DNA from: Axinella damicornis
Lineage: Eukaryota > Porifera > Demospongiae > Axinellida > Axinellidae
DNA length: 64,000 nucleotides
NCBI GenBank assembly: GCA_963931865.1
Contig: OZ007505.1
Location: forward strand, 496,001 to 560,000
Direction of reading: 5' to 3'
Both the position numbers and the translations under genes were made by a program. Under the pieces are notes generated by a model. It was not told the DNA's origin. It was given only the letters and a program-made list of their open reading frames with translations, and did not search any database. Below are positions 53,145-64,000 of the stretch, one piece after another; the stretch's first letter is position 1, and each line of letters begins with the position of its first letter.

Positions 53145-53898
53145 GCAGGAATGCTTACTCGATGCACCTGTTGCACCTAGCTAAGGGTTTTCAGGTTTTC
53201 TGGTTTCCCTTCCCAGGAGAGGGCTTCAAACAAGAAAATTAAAATTTGTGCACTTCACAAGGTTCCTGCATAATAATTAATTATGTCTCTCACTCCTGGA
53301 GTCCAATACAGTGCTGAACCTGCAGGTTTGACCAACTGTTGAGGGTCGGCAGCTAGATGAATGTGATGCCTGCACATGATGGAATGGGGTTGGCCCCATT
53401 TTCATGGGGTCTCCTATGACACTGGGTCTCCATTGTACATGTGATGACCCATTTTCCCAGGTAAACATGATGGGGACCCCTTGGGGAAAACCCCTCACTG
53501 TTTCGTTTCTGTATTATGTTTGCATAAACTCGGCTACTAAGAGTCTAAGCCCAGGATGGGTTAGCTGTACCTTGAACATCACATCTCTATGAAAGTATTA
53601 GCAAGTAGCTAGCTAGCCAACTTTCTCAGTCCAAACCCAACATGGAGAGCAAAATTTGACTTTGGAGCCATTTTCAAGGACTAGCTAGTTATGCAAGTAA
53701 AAGGATGATCTCCTTTATGTCGGTCGATCAGCAGTAAGTCTGCCTCAGCTAGGCTTGGCCACTTATATATAGCTATGATGTCCGTGTAGCTAGCTAGCTA
53801 CTCTGCGGCCTCCTAATTACTTAGAGCTGATTGCTGTATTGCAATTGCATGGTTAATATTAGCGATTAACTGTTATCTCTGTCAAAAATGGGTCTCCA

Positions 53899-53993
53899 TA
53901 GTCTCGGTCCCACTGAGCAGGCCCGGACCCAACCGGATTGCTTTTAGTATACTGCCGGGAAGCATGAAAAGGTCTGGGAACAAGACGAGGCTT
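53899..53993. mobile_element. Degraded MITE of the 24295 subfamily
   Basis: tagtctcggtcccactgagc at the left and ggtctgggaacaagacgagg at the right. The interior ggattgcttttagtat is shared with the complement of the element at 24295. Confidence 0.65.
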
Positions 53994-54479
53994 ACTAAGC
54001 ATCCCTAGCTAGCTAGTTATACTCCTGGGAAATGGGGAGTCCAGGCCCCCATTTCCCAGGAAAGTAGGGACCTGCACCTCCATGCATACTCGTACGTACT
54101 CCGGCAGTATGTTCCCCACCGTCGGCAATTGTACGGCGGTCCTCTTTTCCAAAGTCCCCTGAATATGGGGAACGGGGTCCCCAACAATATTGGGGTCCCC
54201 ATTTTTTTTTTGGACACCGAGGGGTGTGTCGGACTGACTTGACAGTTGGCAGTTCGCTGTTCATCTATATCGAGGTATACTGGTTGTTGTATTCGGTAGA
54301 CTTACGTTGTATGCATGATCCTGGCATACTACAAGAGCAGATATTCGCGCGATTGGAAGTCCACTGCAAAGTCACAGTGCGGCGTACGTATCAGATATTG
54401 ATGCAACTGCACCAACTAGCTAGTAGCTAAAACTGCACGAACTACAGCATCTGGGCATGCAATCCTGGCCAGCCAGCTT

Positions 54480-54897
54480 GCATCTAGCCTGGGGACAGGT
54501 TGCATCTAGCCTCCAATGCCGCTAGCCTGGCGACAGGTTGCATCTAGCCTGGGGACAGCTTGCAGCTAGCCTCCAATGCCGCTAGCCTGGCGACAGGTTG
54601 CATCTAGCCTGGGGAGAGCTTGCAGCTAGCGCTAGCCTGGGGACAGCTTCAGTGCAGCTAGCCTGGGGACAGCTTGCAGCTAGCCTGGAGACAGCTTCAG
54701 TGCAGCTAGCCTGGGGACAGCTTGCAGCTAGCCTGGAGACAGCTTCAGTGCAGCTAGCCTGGGGACAGCTTGCAGCTAGCCTGGGGACAGCTTGCAGCTA
54801 GCCTGGGGACAGCTTGCAGCTAGCCTGGGGACAGCTTCAGTGCAGCTAGCCTGGGGACAGCTTGCAGCTAGCCTGGGGACAGCTTGCAGCTAGCCAG
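54480..54897. repeat. 22-bp minisatellite
   Basis: About 18 units of agcctggggacagcttgcag-type sequence, with longer variants containing cttcagtgcagct. Confidence 0.95.
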
Positions 54898-56039
54898 TCA
54901 TGAGTTTGGGTTGTTGAAACTGTATATCTAGGTCTATAAGAGTAGCTACAAAGGACAACACAAAAATAGCAACGACTAAAACGCAATATGTGGCCAGATG
55001 TTAGACGTACAAGAAAGAAGCTGTGTATCATACTGCACCCGCTTGCAAACCTTTCCGCACATACACATACACACACATAGTGATGAGAATGATACGCATG
55101 TATACATGCACTGCAGGGGACTTTCAAAGCAACAAAGATTAGCTTCATCAGCCCAATTACTGCAGCTGAACATAGCATTGCAGTAATTGCATCAAGTGTG
55201 CTGAAAAGGGGCGGAAACCAGGCAGTAGTATTCATGCTTGTGTCACTGCGTTAATTGAAGTATACAACCTCCACTATATTCATATGTGCTGTTACATATC
55301 AACTGATCACATGATCATGCAGACAAGGGCAGCATATTCACCTATCATTGAATTGAAGTTGCATTTAATAAATTATGCATACGGTGTTATTTAGTTTGTT
55401 GATATCGTACATATCACATGCACTCAAAAATTTAAAAAAAACATTTTCAATGGACTGGTGCATACACATAACACGCACTGACAAAGTGATGACTTTTAAA
55501 GTGGCTAACGGGTAGCACCCTGCCTTAATCATTGTGTCTACATATATAAGCACGTTCACAGTATTTTCTTTTAGTCTAGATCCTAAACGACCGATCCCTT
55601 CGACCAAACACTATGCGAGTCTATTACTGTAAACTAAATTAATAGTTAGCAGTCTTTGTTTGCACAAACTTCTTCATCAAAACAGTTGCGACGTTTCGAT
55701 CCCGAGGGATCTTCATCAGGCAGATAGCAATACAAGTACAAAAAATCACAAATGGCTGGCTTAAATACTAAACTGGCAGACTTCTATAGCGCCAGGGTTC
55801 TGCTTACGTAAGTAAGCAATAACACAAAGAGACATGGAAACCCGCGTTTATAAAATGCTAGGACGCTATTCTTGGTACAGTTCAATCATCTAGGTTCATC
55901 CCCTCCGGCGCCAGTGTCTTCAATGTAAATATCCAGTAGCTCTCTCTGTATTTTCGTCGGCCTGTGTTGTTGACATTGATCGTTCATAGTATACTACGTC
56001 ATTAGCTACTCTATGTGACATTGTTTTGCAGGCGTAAAG
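54898..56039. other. Upstream region of the TRPA-type gene
   Basis: Contains the Penelope-like relic (55650-55760). The acceptor ttttgcag at 56024-56031 implies an untranslated first exon further left, which I cannot place. Confidence 0.5.
55683..55722 (-). ncRNA. Hammerhead-ribozyme-like core in a Penelope-like element relic
   Basis: Minus strand: CTGATGA (55719-55713), a stem GATCC-CTCG-GGATC, then GAAAC (55697 on) and GTC (55692-55690). This is the order of a type I hammerhead with a minimal stem III, as reported from Penelope-like retroelements. The first three pairs of stem I are possible (TGC/GCA); further pairing is weak. Confidence 0.45.
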
Positions 56040-59000
56040 ATGACTTACAGATTTTTCTGCAACTGTGTCCGTGAAAATACAAGTCCTCGAGAAGTATCAC
56101 AATGTCCTATCGCATTCCAGGACCACTTCATGAAAGCATGGGAGGTGAGGACTGACTACCTGCGTGTGGCTCTCACGACAGTAGTGTTATAGCTAAAGAC
56201 TTGAACGTCAAAGTGTGTTCTCTGTTCTCCTATAGAGTTGTGTCAAGTGCATGTAATCATAATGTAACAGTAGGATTACGTGTGCAGTAGGCCCTGCATG
56301 CATTCCTGCATCTACACATGGGAGGGTATAGTCCTTCAAGGACTTAGCTTTTTCCCTGACAGCTGCATACGACTGTCGGAAGGTGGACTTTCAAACCTAG
56401 AAGTTGTGTACGTCTTCTATAGCTATGCAGTCAGGCTTTCCGTCTTGTACTACAGCTGACACTTCCCCCAGCTGATGGAGGTTGTAGTACAGCTGACACT
56501 TCCCCAGCTGATGGAGGTTGTAGTACAGCTGACACTTCCCCCAGCTGATGGAGGTTGTAGTACAGCTGACACTTCCCCAGCTGATGGAGGTTGTAGTACA
56601 GCTGACAGCTGACACTTCCCCCAGCTGATGGAGGTTGTAGTACAGCTGACACTTCCCCCAGCTGATGGAGGTTGTAGTACAGCTGACACTTCCCCCTGCT
56701 GATGGAGGTTGTAGTACAGCTGACAGCTGACACTTCCCCCAGCTGATGGAGGTTGTAGTACAGCTGACACTTCCCCCTGCTGATGGAGGTTGTAGTACAG
56801 CTGACAGCTGACACTTCCCCCAGCTGATGGAGGTTGTAGTACAGCTGACAGCTGACACTTCCCCAGCTGATGGATGTAGTACAGCTGACACTTCCCCAGC
56901 TGATGGAGGTTGTACAGCTGACACTTCCCCCAGCTGATGGATGTAGTACAGCTGACACTTCCCCCAGCTGATGGATGTAGTACAGCTGACACTTCCCCAG
57001 CTGATGGAGGTTGTACAGCTGACACTTCCCCAGCTGATGGATGTAGTACAGCTGACACTTCCCCAGCTGATGGAGGTTGTAGTACAGCTGACACTTCCCC
57101 CAGCTGATGGAGGTTGTAGTACAGCTGACACTTCCCCCAGCTGATGGAGGTTGTACTACAGCTGACACTTCCCCAGCTGATGGAGGTTGTACTACAGCTG
57201 ACACTTCCCCCAGCTGATGGAGGTTGTACTACAGCTGACACTTCCCCAGCTGATGGAGGTTGTACTACAGCTGACACTTCCCCCAGCTGATGGAGGTTGT
57301 AGTACAGCTGACACTTCCCCAGCTGATGGAGGTTGTAGTACAGCTGACACTTCCCCAGCTGATGGAGGTTGTAGTACAGCTGACACTTCCCCCAGCTGAT
57401 GGAGGTTGTAGTACAGCTGACACTTCCCCAGCTGATGGAGGTTGTAGTACAGCTGACACTTCCCCCAGCTGATGGAGGTTGTAGTACAGCTGACACTTCC
57501 CCAGCTGATGGAGGTTGTAGTACAGCTGACACTTCCCCAGCTGATGGAGGTTGTAGTACAGCTGACACTTCCCCAGCTGATGGAGGTTGTAGTACAGCTG
57601 GCACTTCCCCAGCTGATGGAGGTTGTACTACAGCTGACACTTCCCCCAGCTGATGGAGGTTGTAGTACAGCTGACACTTCCCCCAGCTGATGGAGGTTGT
57701 TTATTGTATATCCTTGAAAGTACCAAGTATTAACTGTTGAACTCCCTCACTCCCTTATTAGGCAATAGAGAAATATGATTGTGACAGTCTCAAGCAGTCC
57801 ATCTCTAAGATGAAGAGGGCAGGTCATGGTGTCCTTACACCACTGGATGTGTTCCTCGTAATGAAGAGAAGTGGAATGATATACGCTATGACCTTGATGG
57901 CATTCTGCGGCTTCCACGGACAAAAGAAGATGGTGAAGTTACTACTGGATGAAGGAGCCAGTAAGTGGCCAATCAGACTCTATACAATTTGCTACCTGTG
58001 ACGTACTCCATAGCGCTAGCCTCCCAGTTTCTCAGTAAGAGGTTTCATCTGCCTCAGGAACTAAACAAAGGGCAAAGAGTGTAGTGGACCTCTTAGCTAG
58101 AGCTCATACTTTGTGAACTGCAACAGTGAAAGCCAGCATTTTTTCAGGATTCTGTCAGACTGTATGAGCTTCTCTCAGTGCAGGAGGGGGGACACCCTCT
58201 TCCCAAACCCACCTGCAACCCTCATCCCACAACCACCTGCAACCCTCATCCCACAACCACCTCCTACCCTCTTAATTCCCACACCTATAACTCCCTCCCA
58301 CCTCTTAAATCTTCATCCTGGGATGCATGCTGACCTTCTCAATGTAATGTCTGTGCCCACAGAAATTGACACGGGTTGTGATGGATGTGGAGCACCACTG
58401 TTTCAGATGATCTTTCACTGCTTTGTTCACCACTTTGAGAATGCTGAACTAGATACCACCATGGTCCGGTACCTCATCGAGGAAGGTTCTCCCCTCAACC
58501 GTGAGATCTGCAACCTTGAAGTCGATGGTCAAAATGTTCGGACTGGTTTGTCATGGAGTATCCTGGATCTGCCTTTGACGATGAAGAATATGAATGGTTT
58601 TGAAGTTGCTAAAGTGCTGGTTGAGGTTGGTTACATAGACCCCATCACAGGTGGTACTCCAAGAGGTGAAACGTTCAACATAGTTCCGATGTTCCAAGAG
58701 TACTGCTTCAATGGAACCAACAACTACATTCGCTGGCTGTGCAAGGAACACTTGCCTGCTGACAAGAGGAGCAAATTTGTTGACCGAGTCCTCAGGAGCA
58801 TTGTCTCAATGAAGAGAAATGAGCAGTTTACGACCTGGATCTATGAACGAAAAACCCCATCGCATGCCATTCTGACATGCCGGCACCCAGAGACGATCGC
58901 ACTTCTGGTGCAGAAGGGGAAAGAGCAGAACGAAGATTTACTCAGCGAAAAGAATTCTACTGGCAAGACAGCGCTCCACATGGCAGCAGAGGATGGAGAC

Positions 59001-62000
59001 TTGGAATCAGTAGAAATCCTTCTACAATTGTATGACCTTACATTGGTTCATACACTGATTACACAAACATGATAGCTTCCACACTGATTGGTCACTCCCT
59101 ATTACACAAACATGATAGCTTACACACTGATTGGTCACTCCCTATTACACAAACATGATAGCTTCCACACTGATTGGTCACTCCCTATTTTCCAAAGCAC
59201 AGTCTGTGGGAGGTTTTATTGTATAACTTTTTGCTGCTAACTGCTCTATTGGTATATGTGCATATGCACAGCGCCCTTAAAGCCACATGTATACATGTAG
59301 TAGCCCAGTCTCTAGCCACCCTCTGCCTGCCCACACGCATGTATGTGGCCGGCCGGGTGGAGAGCAGCTAGTGGCCGTGGCTAGACTGGCAGTGACCCAG
59401 ATCAGGTTGTGTTGTTAAGCAAATTGTGCTGTTCCTTACAGCGGAGCTGATGTGACAGCTTGTGACAACTCAGACATGGATCCATTCATGCTAGCACTTG
59501 AGAATGGCCACACAGAGGTTGCCAAGGCCATATGGGGGGCAAACAAGAAGTCTATCGGTTCTCATACGCTCTGGTGGGCACTGGAACGGAACCACACTGT
59601 TTTCTTCCAGGTATGGGGAATCTTGTAGGCCTATGCACATCCTATGCAGGTGTTATGATGTCAGTTGATTTTTCAATTCCGCAGTTGCTGGGTGAGCTGC
59701 ATCCGGATATTCTGCTCTGTGATTTCAGTGGCAACACAATAGTACATATGATAGCTGCTGAGGGAAACACTGAGGTGTTCAAGGTATGGTTGAACCGGCC
59801 CCACTCTAACGTACTGCGCAAGAGTGAATGGGCAAGCCAATACAGACTGTGCATGTGTATGCAAATGATATGATGTATTCCTTTTATTCAAAGATCATTT
59901 TGGAGATCCTCTGGAGTCAGAAACACATGCATGAGCTCGTGAAGTGCACCAATGGACAAGGAAAGACTCCACTGCAATTGGGAGTAGAGAAGGGATGCAT
60001 CGAGTAAGCTGACCACACATGGAATGGGATCTGTACCTGCATGAATAGCCTCATCCCCATGCCTCCCACGTGGCCTGGGGATGAGGCTACTGCATGAAGG
60101 CCTTGTCCAAGTGTAGTGAGAACACTTCTAAGGGTGCAAGGGTTCGGAAAGGTGTCTAACTCAGTTTATCTGTGTTTTCATTGTGTACGCATACAGTGAT
60201 ACGCATACAGTGATCCTAGCAAACCTGTCCAAAGCAGTTCCCCGATGCTCTTAGTTGTGGCAAGTGACGAGGATTGGCAAGCAACAAAGCTTTTGGCGTG
60301 GGCGTCTAGATTTTAGTAGCTATAAAATAGTGGTTGTAACCTCTAAATCAAAATTACTGAATCTCCGTTTGGAGCACTGTATGTCTTGGCCGGCGTATGC
60401 AATGGAACCATCATGTATCTGGAGAACTGTAGTAGCCTCATTCCCAGGCCACACACTTTTCCTTACTCTGCATGGCCTCGGAACCAGGCTAATGTTGTAC
60501 CTTTGAGCAAGGCAAGCTGCTACCAGGATTCGTGGTGTGCATGTGATCATGCAAATAGTTTACACCATAGAGCAGATGCACGTAGGGGTGACAAGATTCT
60601 AAGCATTCAGTTTCCTCTACATATTTTTCCCGTTGTATATGCACTTCGGTACACATTTTATATTCTATCATTCCTATACCTTGTTACCAGTTGTTGGCAG
60701 TCCTCACCACTGAGTCCAGTAGCTGGGTGATCCTATACCTTGTTACCAGTTGTTGGCAGTCCTCACCACTGAGTCCAGTAGCTGGGTGATCCTATACCTT
60801 GTTACCAGTTGTTGGCAGTCCTCACCACTGAGTCCAGTAGCTGGGTGATTATAATGCCTCTTGGTTCTTAACTCTGAACTTACCATTGTCAGAATACTGA
60901 AGGCTGCGAAAGAACGGCTTGAGAGGCCTGGACCCCCAATCACATGGCAGTTAGCTCTGCGGGACAAGTGGCGAAGTGAGGTCATCCCACCGCTGTTCTG
61001 CCATGCTTCCTCTTGTGGGTCACTGATTGCAGTCAAGTATTTCATTGACAATGGATACCAACCCAACATGAGGTAATCTCATTGTGTGTGTGTGTGTGTG
61101 TGCAATGCTGTGCATGCATGTAAGTGTGTATGTGCAAACTGCAGATGAAATTGTGCATTCAATAGGTGTGTGCGGCTGCACGTTTGTATATGTTGCATGT
61201 GTGTGTATGTATATAATATTGGCCTGTAGTGCACATGTCCGTGCTGTGCTTTACTGTCGTGTAAGTTACCGCTTTACACCTAGCTCGACATCTTTTCCAA
61301 GCTCAAACCTCAAAATTTAGATAGCACTTCTTAACTTTTGTCGATGTCTAGCAGCTGACTGTAGTTCATATGTCGATCTGAAATCTTTTCCTGACGAGAA
61401 TGCCCCCTTGAACAAACACATTGTGCCCCCATTGCAGCCATAAGGGTAGAACTCCTCTCCTATGCGCTTCTGAAGCTGGCCGTGATGAGGTAGTGGCATA
61501 TCTCCTGCAGTTCAGAGCTGTGTCAAGCAACTCAAACAATCTGGTATGCAGTGATTGTCTCCAAGACTATACATATGCACAACTCTACCAATCTCAACAT
61601 GCACGTGCAAGACTACACCAGGATTAGCAGTAGTGTCATGTTAAAGGATTGTGAAAGTTTCATTATTAAAGCATCTCCACTAGATTTTCATGCAATTTGC
61701 AACTATGGAATGTCCAGCCCCTCAATCATAGTTATCCCTACAGATGATAAAAGCATTGTTAAATACTTACAGTAACGAGGACCCTCCACTTGTAGACACA
61801 TGGACTCCTTCACGCAGCTGCCAATGGACACACCAAGTGTGTCACTCTGCTCATGCAGACGGGAGCCAGTGTACTGCAGACGGATGAAACTGGCAATAAT
61901 TGCCTCATGCTTGCCATTAAGCACCATCACAAGTATGTACAATATGTAGGGTATAACATAGCCTCGTTCCCATGCGCTCAGTATGGGAACGAGGCTAGGT

Positions 62001-63935
62001 ACAACAGTATGATGAGTCATACACTAGGTGCATGGTATAGCTAGCAAGGTTTTATAATGTGTAATAATCTAGTATAGCTACCACCTGATATTTCCATAGC
62101 AACATGTTGTATACTGTGCAGGGCAACAGCACTGGCAATACTCAGTAAAGATGAAAAGGGTTTGGAAGCACTGAAGTGCGTGCATGAGGAATCCACTCCA
62201 CTGAGGCTGTTGATCAAGGAGATGCCTGGTAAGATTTCACACGCTCTATCTGATCTGCGCACTGATCTGATGAAGTTGTACAGTCACTTTATGTAAGACT
62301 TCAACATTAATATGACCTGCAGAGCTTGCTGAGTACGTGCTCAACAGATGCATTGCAAGGAAATCTTCAGATGATTCGCTCGCAATTCGTCGGCAAGAAG
62401 TGGATATGCTTGACTTTGATGAACCAACTCAAGCAATTCGAGTGTCCCTTCAGAAGCAGACGTCTGTTACGTATGACTTCCAGTTCTTGGATGATTTTTC
62501 ATCTGCTTCCAAAGACAATGAGGTTAAGATTAGTTGCTCTTTATAGGTCTAGAGATGAGTGCCTTTTTCTCTTTAGCACAATTCTGGAGTTAAACCTTAC
62601 TGTCAGCACGCTTCATTGCGGGCTTTGTTAAATTAAACAACATGATAGGTAATTAGACTGTGTTGAAAGTGTGAATTGAAGCAAGCCAGAATCCATACCA
62701 AGTTATGGCCTGTTGTACCTACCACAATAGAAACAGAGTAAGAGTATTACAATCACCTGGTCCTTGGTTTCATTATCATATATTAGCCCCTTCTCAGTGA
62801 AGAGATACCGCTGGAGGAGACTGACCATGGCAGTCCAGACAGGAGGGCAGCTGTCCACACACGTCAACATCGGCTCAAGTATAACAATAAAAACCATATC
62901 CTGAAATGGATGGTGAGTGTCTGACACACACAGTTATACCTACATGCAGGTGTATGCAGGCCTGAGAAGGTTTCATGGTCTCTAATCTATTGGCAGGAAA
63001 CAAACACTTGTGCCGCCCACATAACTGCATGTAGTACATATACCTCAAGTGGAAACTATATATTTCTGGATTGCACATCCCAAGGGCGAAGAAAACTAGG
63101 TGTGTAGCTAGCTAAAGGGGGTTGAGGTTCAAATGACTATCTCTATAGGTAGGTTGGCTTAAGTGAGTGTAATGCTTTATTGTACGTACATCCCACAGAC
63201 AGATTCTGAAAGTTTGATGATCAAGCTGCTTAGTAACTGAGATTAAAGGGCTACATGCCATATGTCATGCAGGATCCGCAGACTCAAAATCTGCCTAATT
63301 TGCCCTTGACTAGCTTCATGTCATGGTGTTCATTTCATCCGTGACCCTGATTACCAAAGTGTCCCCAGAAACTCTGACAAAACTCTCCAATTTGTATTTG
63401 AAGTGGAGACCTTGTGCATGATGTAGAGACTTCACACTATGTCTGTTCATGTGCAGCTCGAATACAAGAGGCTGGAGCTTCTACGGCACCCACTGGTGAA
63501 AGATTTTCTCTTCCACAAGTTCTGGCTAGTTGCATTCCCATTCTTCCTGGGGTACCTGCTGTTGTACTGCTTCTTCCTGGCGCTGGTGACCAGCTTTGCA
63601 ATGGTTTCCCCCAGACCCGGACCAGACAGTGAAACCTGTAAGAATTAGCTACATTGCGGTAGCTTCGTTCCCCGGCATCCATGCCCAGCTTTTGTTGGCT
63701 GCAAGCGACAAAGCCTGGGTGTGGAGGCCTGGGAACGAGGCTACATTGTGGCTGCTTTCAACACTTCTCCTTCTCCAATGTATTACAGGTCCAGATAGGA
63801 GGCTGAACATGACTCTTGCTAATGGTTAGTCACCTAGTTCATGTTACATGCATGTCACTCATTAATCATGCAAGCAACCATTTTGTATTGCATTGCTATA
63901 TTTTTCTTTTCTTTTCTCAGGTACTAATTGCCCAG
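56040..63935 (+). CDS. TRPA-like: TRPA-type ankyrin-repeat cation channel, N-terminal part (3' end off-window)
   Basis: Exons 56040-56144, 57762-57960, 58363-59029, 59442-59610, 59685-59783, 59894-60003, 60211-60303, 60893-61072, 61438-61543, 61796-61932, 62122-62228, 62323-62522, 63457-63637, 63789-63824 and 63921-63935. Phases agree throughout. Ankyrin repeats run through the N-terminal half (G-K-T-A-L-H-M-A-A-E-D-G-D, G-R-T-P-L-L-C-A-S-E-A-G, H-G-L-L-H-A-A-A-N-G-H-T). Then come the TRPA pre-S1 motif (R-L-E-L-L-R-H-P-L-V) and S1 (F-P-F-F-L-G-Y-L-L-L-Y-C-F-F). TRPA channels are Ca2+-permeable sensors of irritants, heat or touch. The last two exons (36 and 15 bases) encode a loop with N-x-T sites. 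A short exon before 63457 (usual H-P-L-x-x-M-V) was not found. Confidence 0.88.
56440..57702. repeat. 37-bp minisatellite, about 34 copies, in TRPA-like intron 1
   Basis: The unit contains cagctgatggaggttgtagt and acagctgacacttcccc. Variants lack 3-7 bases or carry an extra cagctgacag. Both strands are open over long distances; those ORFs are repeat artefacts. Confidence 0.97.
59048..59186. repeat. Three-copy, 46-bp tandem repeat
   Basis: acactgattggtcactccct with acacaaacatgatagctt, in TRPA-like intron 3. Confidence 0.9.
60046..60089. mobile_element. 44-bp palindromic MITE with a 9-bp target duplication
   Basis: tagcctcatccccatgcc pairs with ggcctggggatgaggcta. It is flanked by ctgcatgaa on both sides, exact. 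In a TRPA-like intron. Confidence 0.93.
60433..60491. mobile_element. 59-bp palindromic MITE copy
   Basis: tagcctcattcccaggcc at the left and ggcctcggaaccaggcta at the right. No matching flanks. Confidence 0.8.
60670..60850. repeat. Three-copy, 60-bp tandem repeat
   Basis: cctataccttgttaccagtt and gttggcagtcctcaccactg recur three times in order, in a TRPA-like intron. Confidence 0.95.
61959..61997. mobile_element. 39-bp palindromic MITE
   Basis: tagcctcgttcccat pairs with atgggaacgaggcta. Flanks ggtataaca and ggtacaaca match 8 of 9. Confidence 0.88.
62523..63456 (+). other. TRPA-like intron, probably hiding one short exon
   Basis: The flanking exons join in frame, but the usual TRPA H-P-L-x-x-M-V segment is absent. 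No array or palindrome seen. Confidence 0.5.
63660..63743. mobile_element. 84-bp MITE of the tagcctcg family
   Basis: tagcttcgttccccggc at the left and gcctgggaacgaggcta at the right. Flanks acattgcgg and acattgtgg match 8 of 9 if the terminal TA is shared. In a TRPA-like intron. Confidence 0.8.
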
Positions 63936-64000
63936 GTGAGATATGTTCAACTCCCTCATCAATGTGTGCTCTATAAGTAGAGACTCCATCCTCTCGTAGA

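Larger units (their letters stand above)
52862..54479. other. Intergenic with MITEs; no gene seen
   Basis: Holds two palindromic elements (53091, 53899) and G/C-rich blocks of ggggtcccc-type inverted words (53385-53500, 54020-54215) that look repetitive but have no clear ends. Confidence 0.55.

Noticed and set aside
56397..57690. Long ORFs on both strands (up to 396 aa) over the TRPA-intron array
   Set aside because: Same reason: a repeat without stops. Flanking exons of the TRPA-like gene place it in an intron.
62703..62927. Minus ORF with H-H-P-F-Q-D-M-V, resembling the missing TRPA segment
   Set aside because: It is on the opposite strand from the TRPA-like gene, so it cannot supply that exon.

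Overview
This is a stretch of animal nuclear genome. Every confidently recognised gene is split by short introns with canonical GT/AG borders, and the gene set fits a metazoan: a Trio/Kalirin-type RhoGEF-kinase, a Rac-like GTPase, a LamG-BTB protein, TAF8, COPS8 and a TRPA-type channel. The compact introns, dense small palindromic elements and secreted cysteine-rich proteins suggest a non-bilaterian animal, plausibly a sponge. That placement is inference; nothing here fixes the species.

Layout. 374-24591 (minus): one large gene with the full Trio/Kalirin domain order, SEC14 - spectrin - DH-PH - SH3 - DH-PH - SH3 - Ig - FN3 - kinase. Its 3' end lies beyond base 1, and a 200-base assembly gap sits in one intron. 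24.6-35.4 kb: gene-poor, with MITE-like palindromes, tRNA-derived SINE pieces, a broken copy of the TAF8 3' end, a possible two-exon zinc-finger gene (minus) and an interrupted PIP-box ORF (minus). 35.4-39.4 kb (plus): a six-exon Rac-like gene whose nucleotide-binding motifs are almost all altered. 39.5-40.1 kb: the 3' end of a LINE. 40.5-41.6 kb (plus): an intronless LamG-BTB gene. 42.9-48.4 kb: TAF8 (minus) and COPS8 (plus) head to head, with 79 bases between start codons. 49.5-52.9 kb (minus): secreted cysteine-containing proteins, one with a broken exon copy and one with reading-frame breaks. 53-56 kb: repeats, including a Penelope-like relic with a hammerhead-ribozyme-like core. 56.0 kb to the end (plus): the N-terminal ankyrin half and first membrane segment of a TRPA-type channel.

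The genes do not form a pathway. Trio-type GEFs activate Rac/Rho and a Rac-like gene lies nearby, but that protein looks unable to bind nucleotide normally. The strongest unusual signals are: a 23-copy, 37-bp tandem array made of an exon end plus its splice donor; strand-coordinated expansion of pyrimidine tracts upstream of splice acceptors; a MITE family with 9-10 bp target duplications; the Rac-like pseudo-GTPase; and loss of the metal-binding Asp in the Trio-like kinase.
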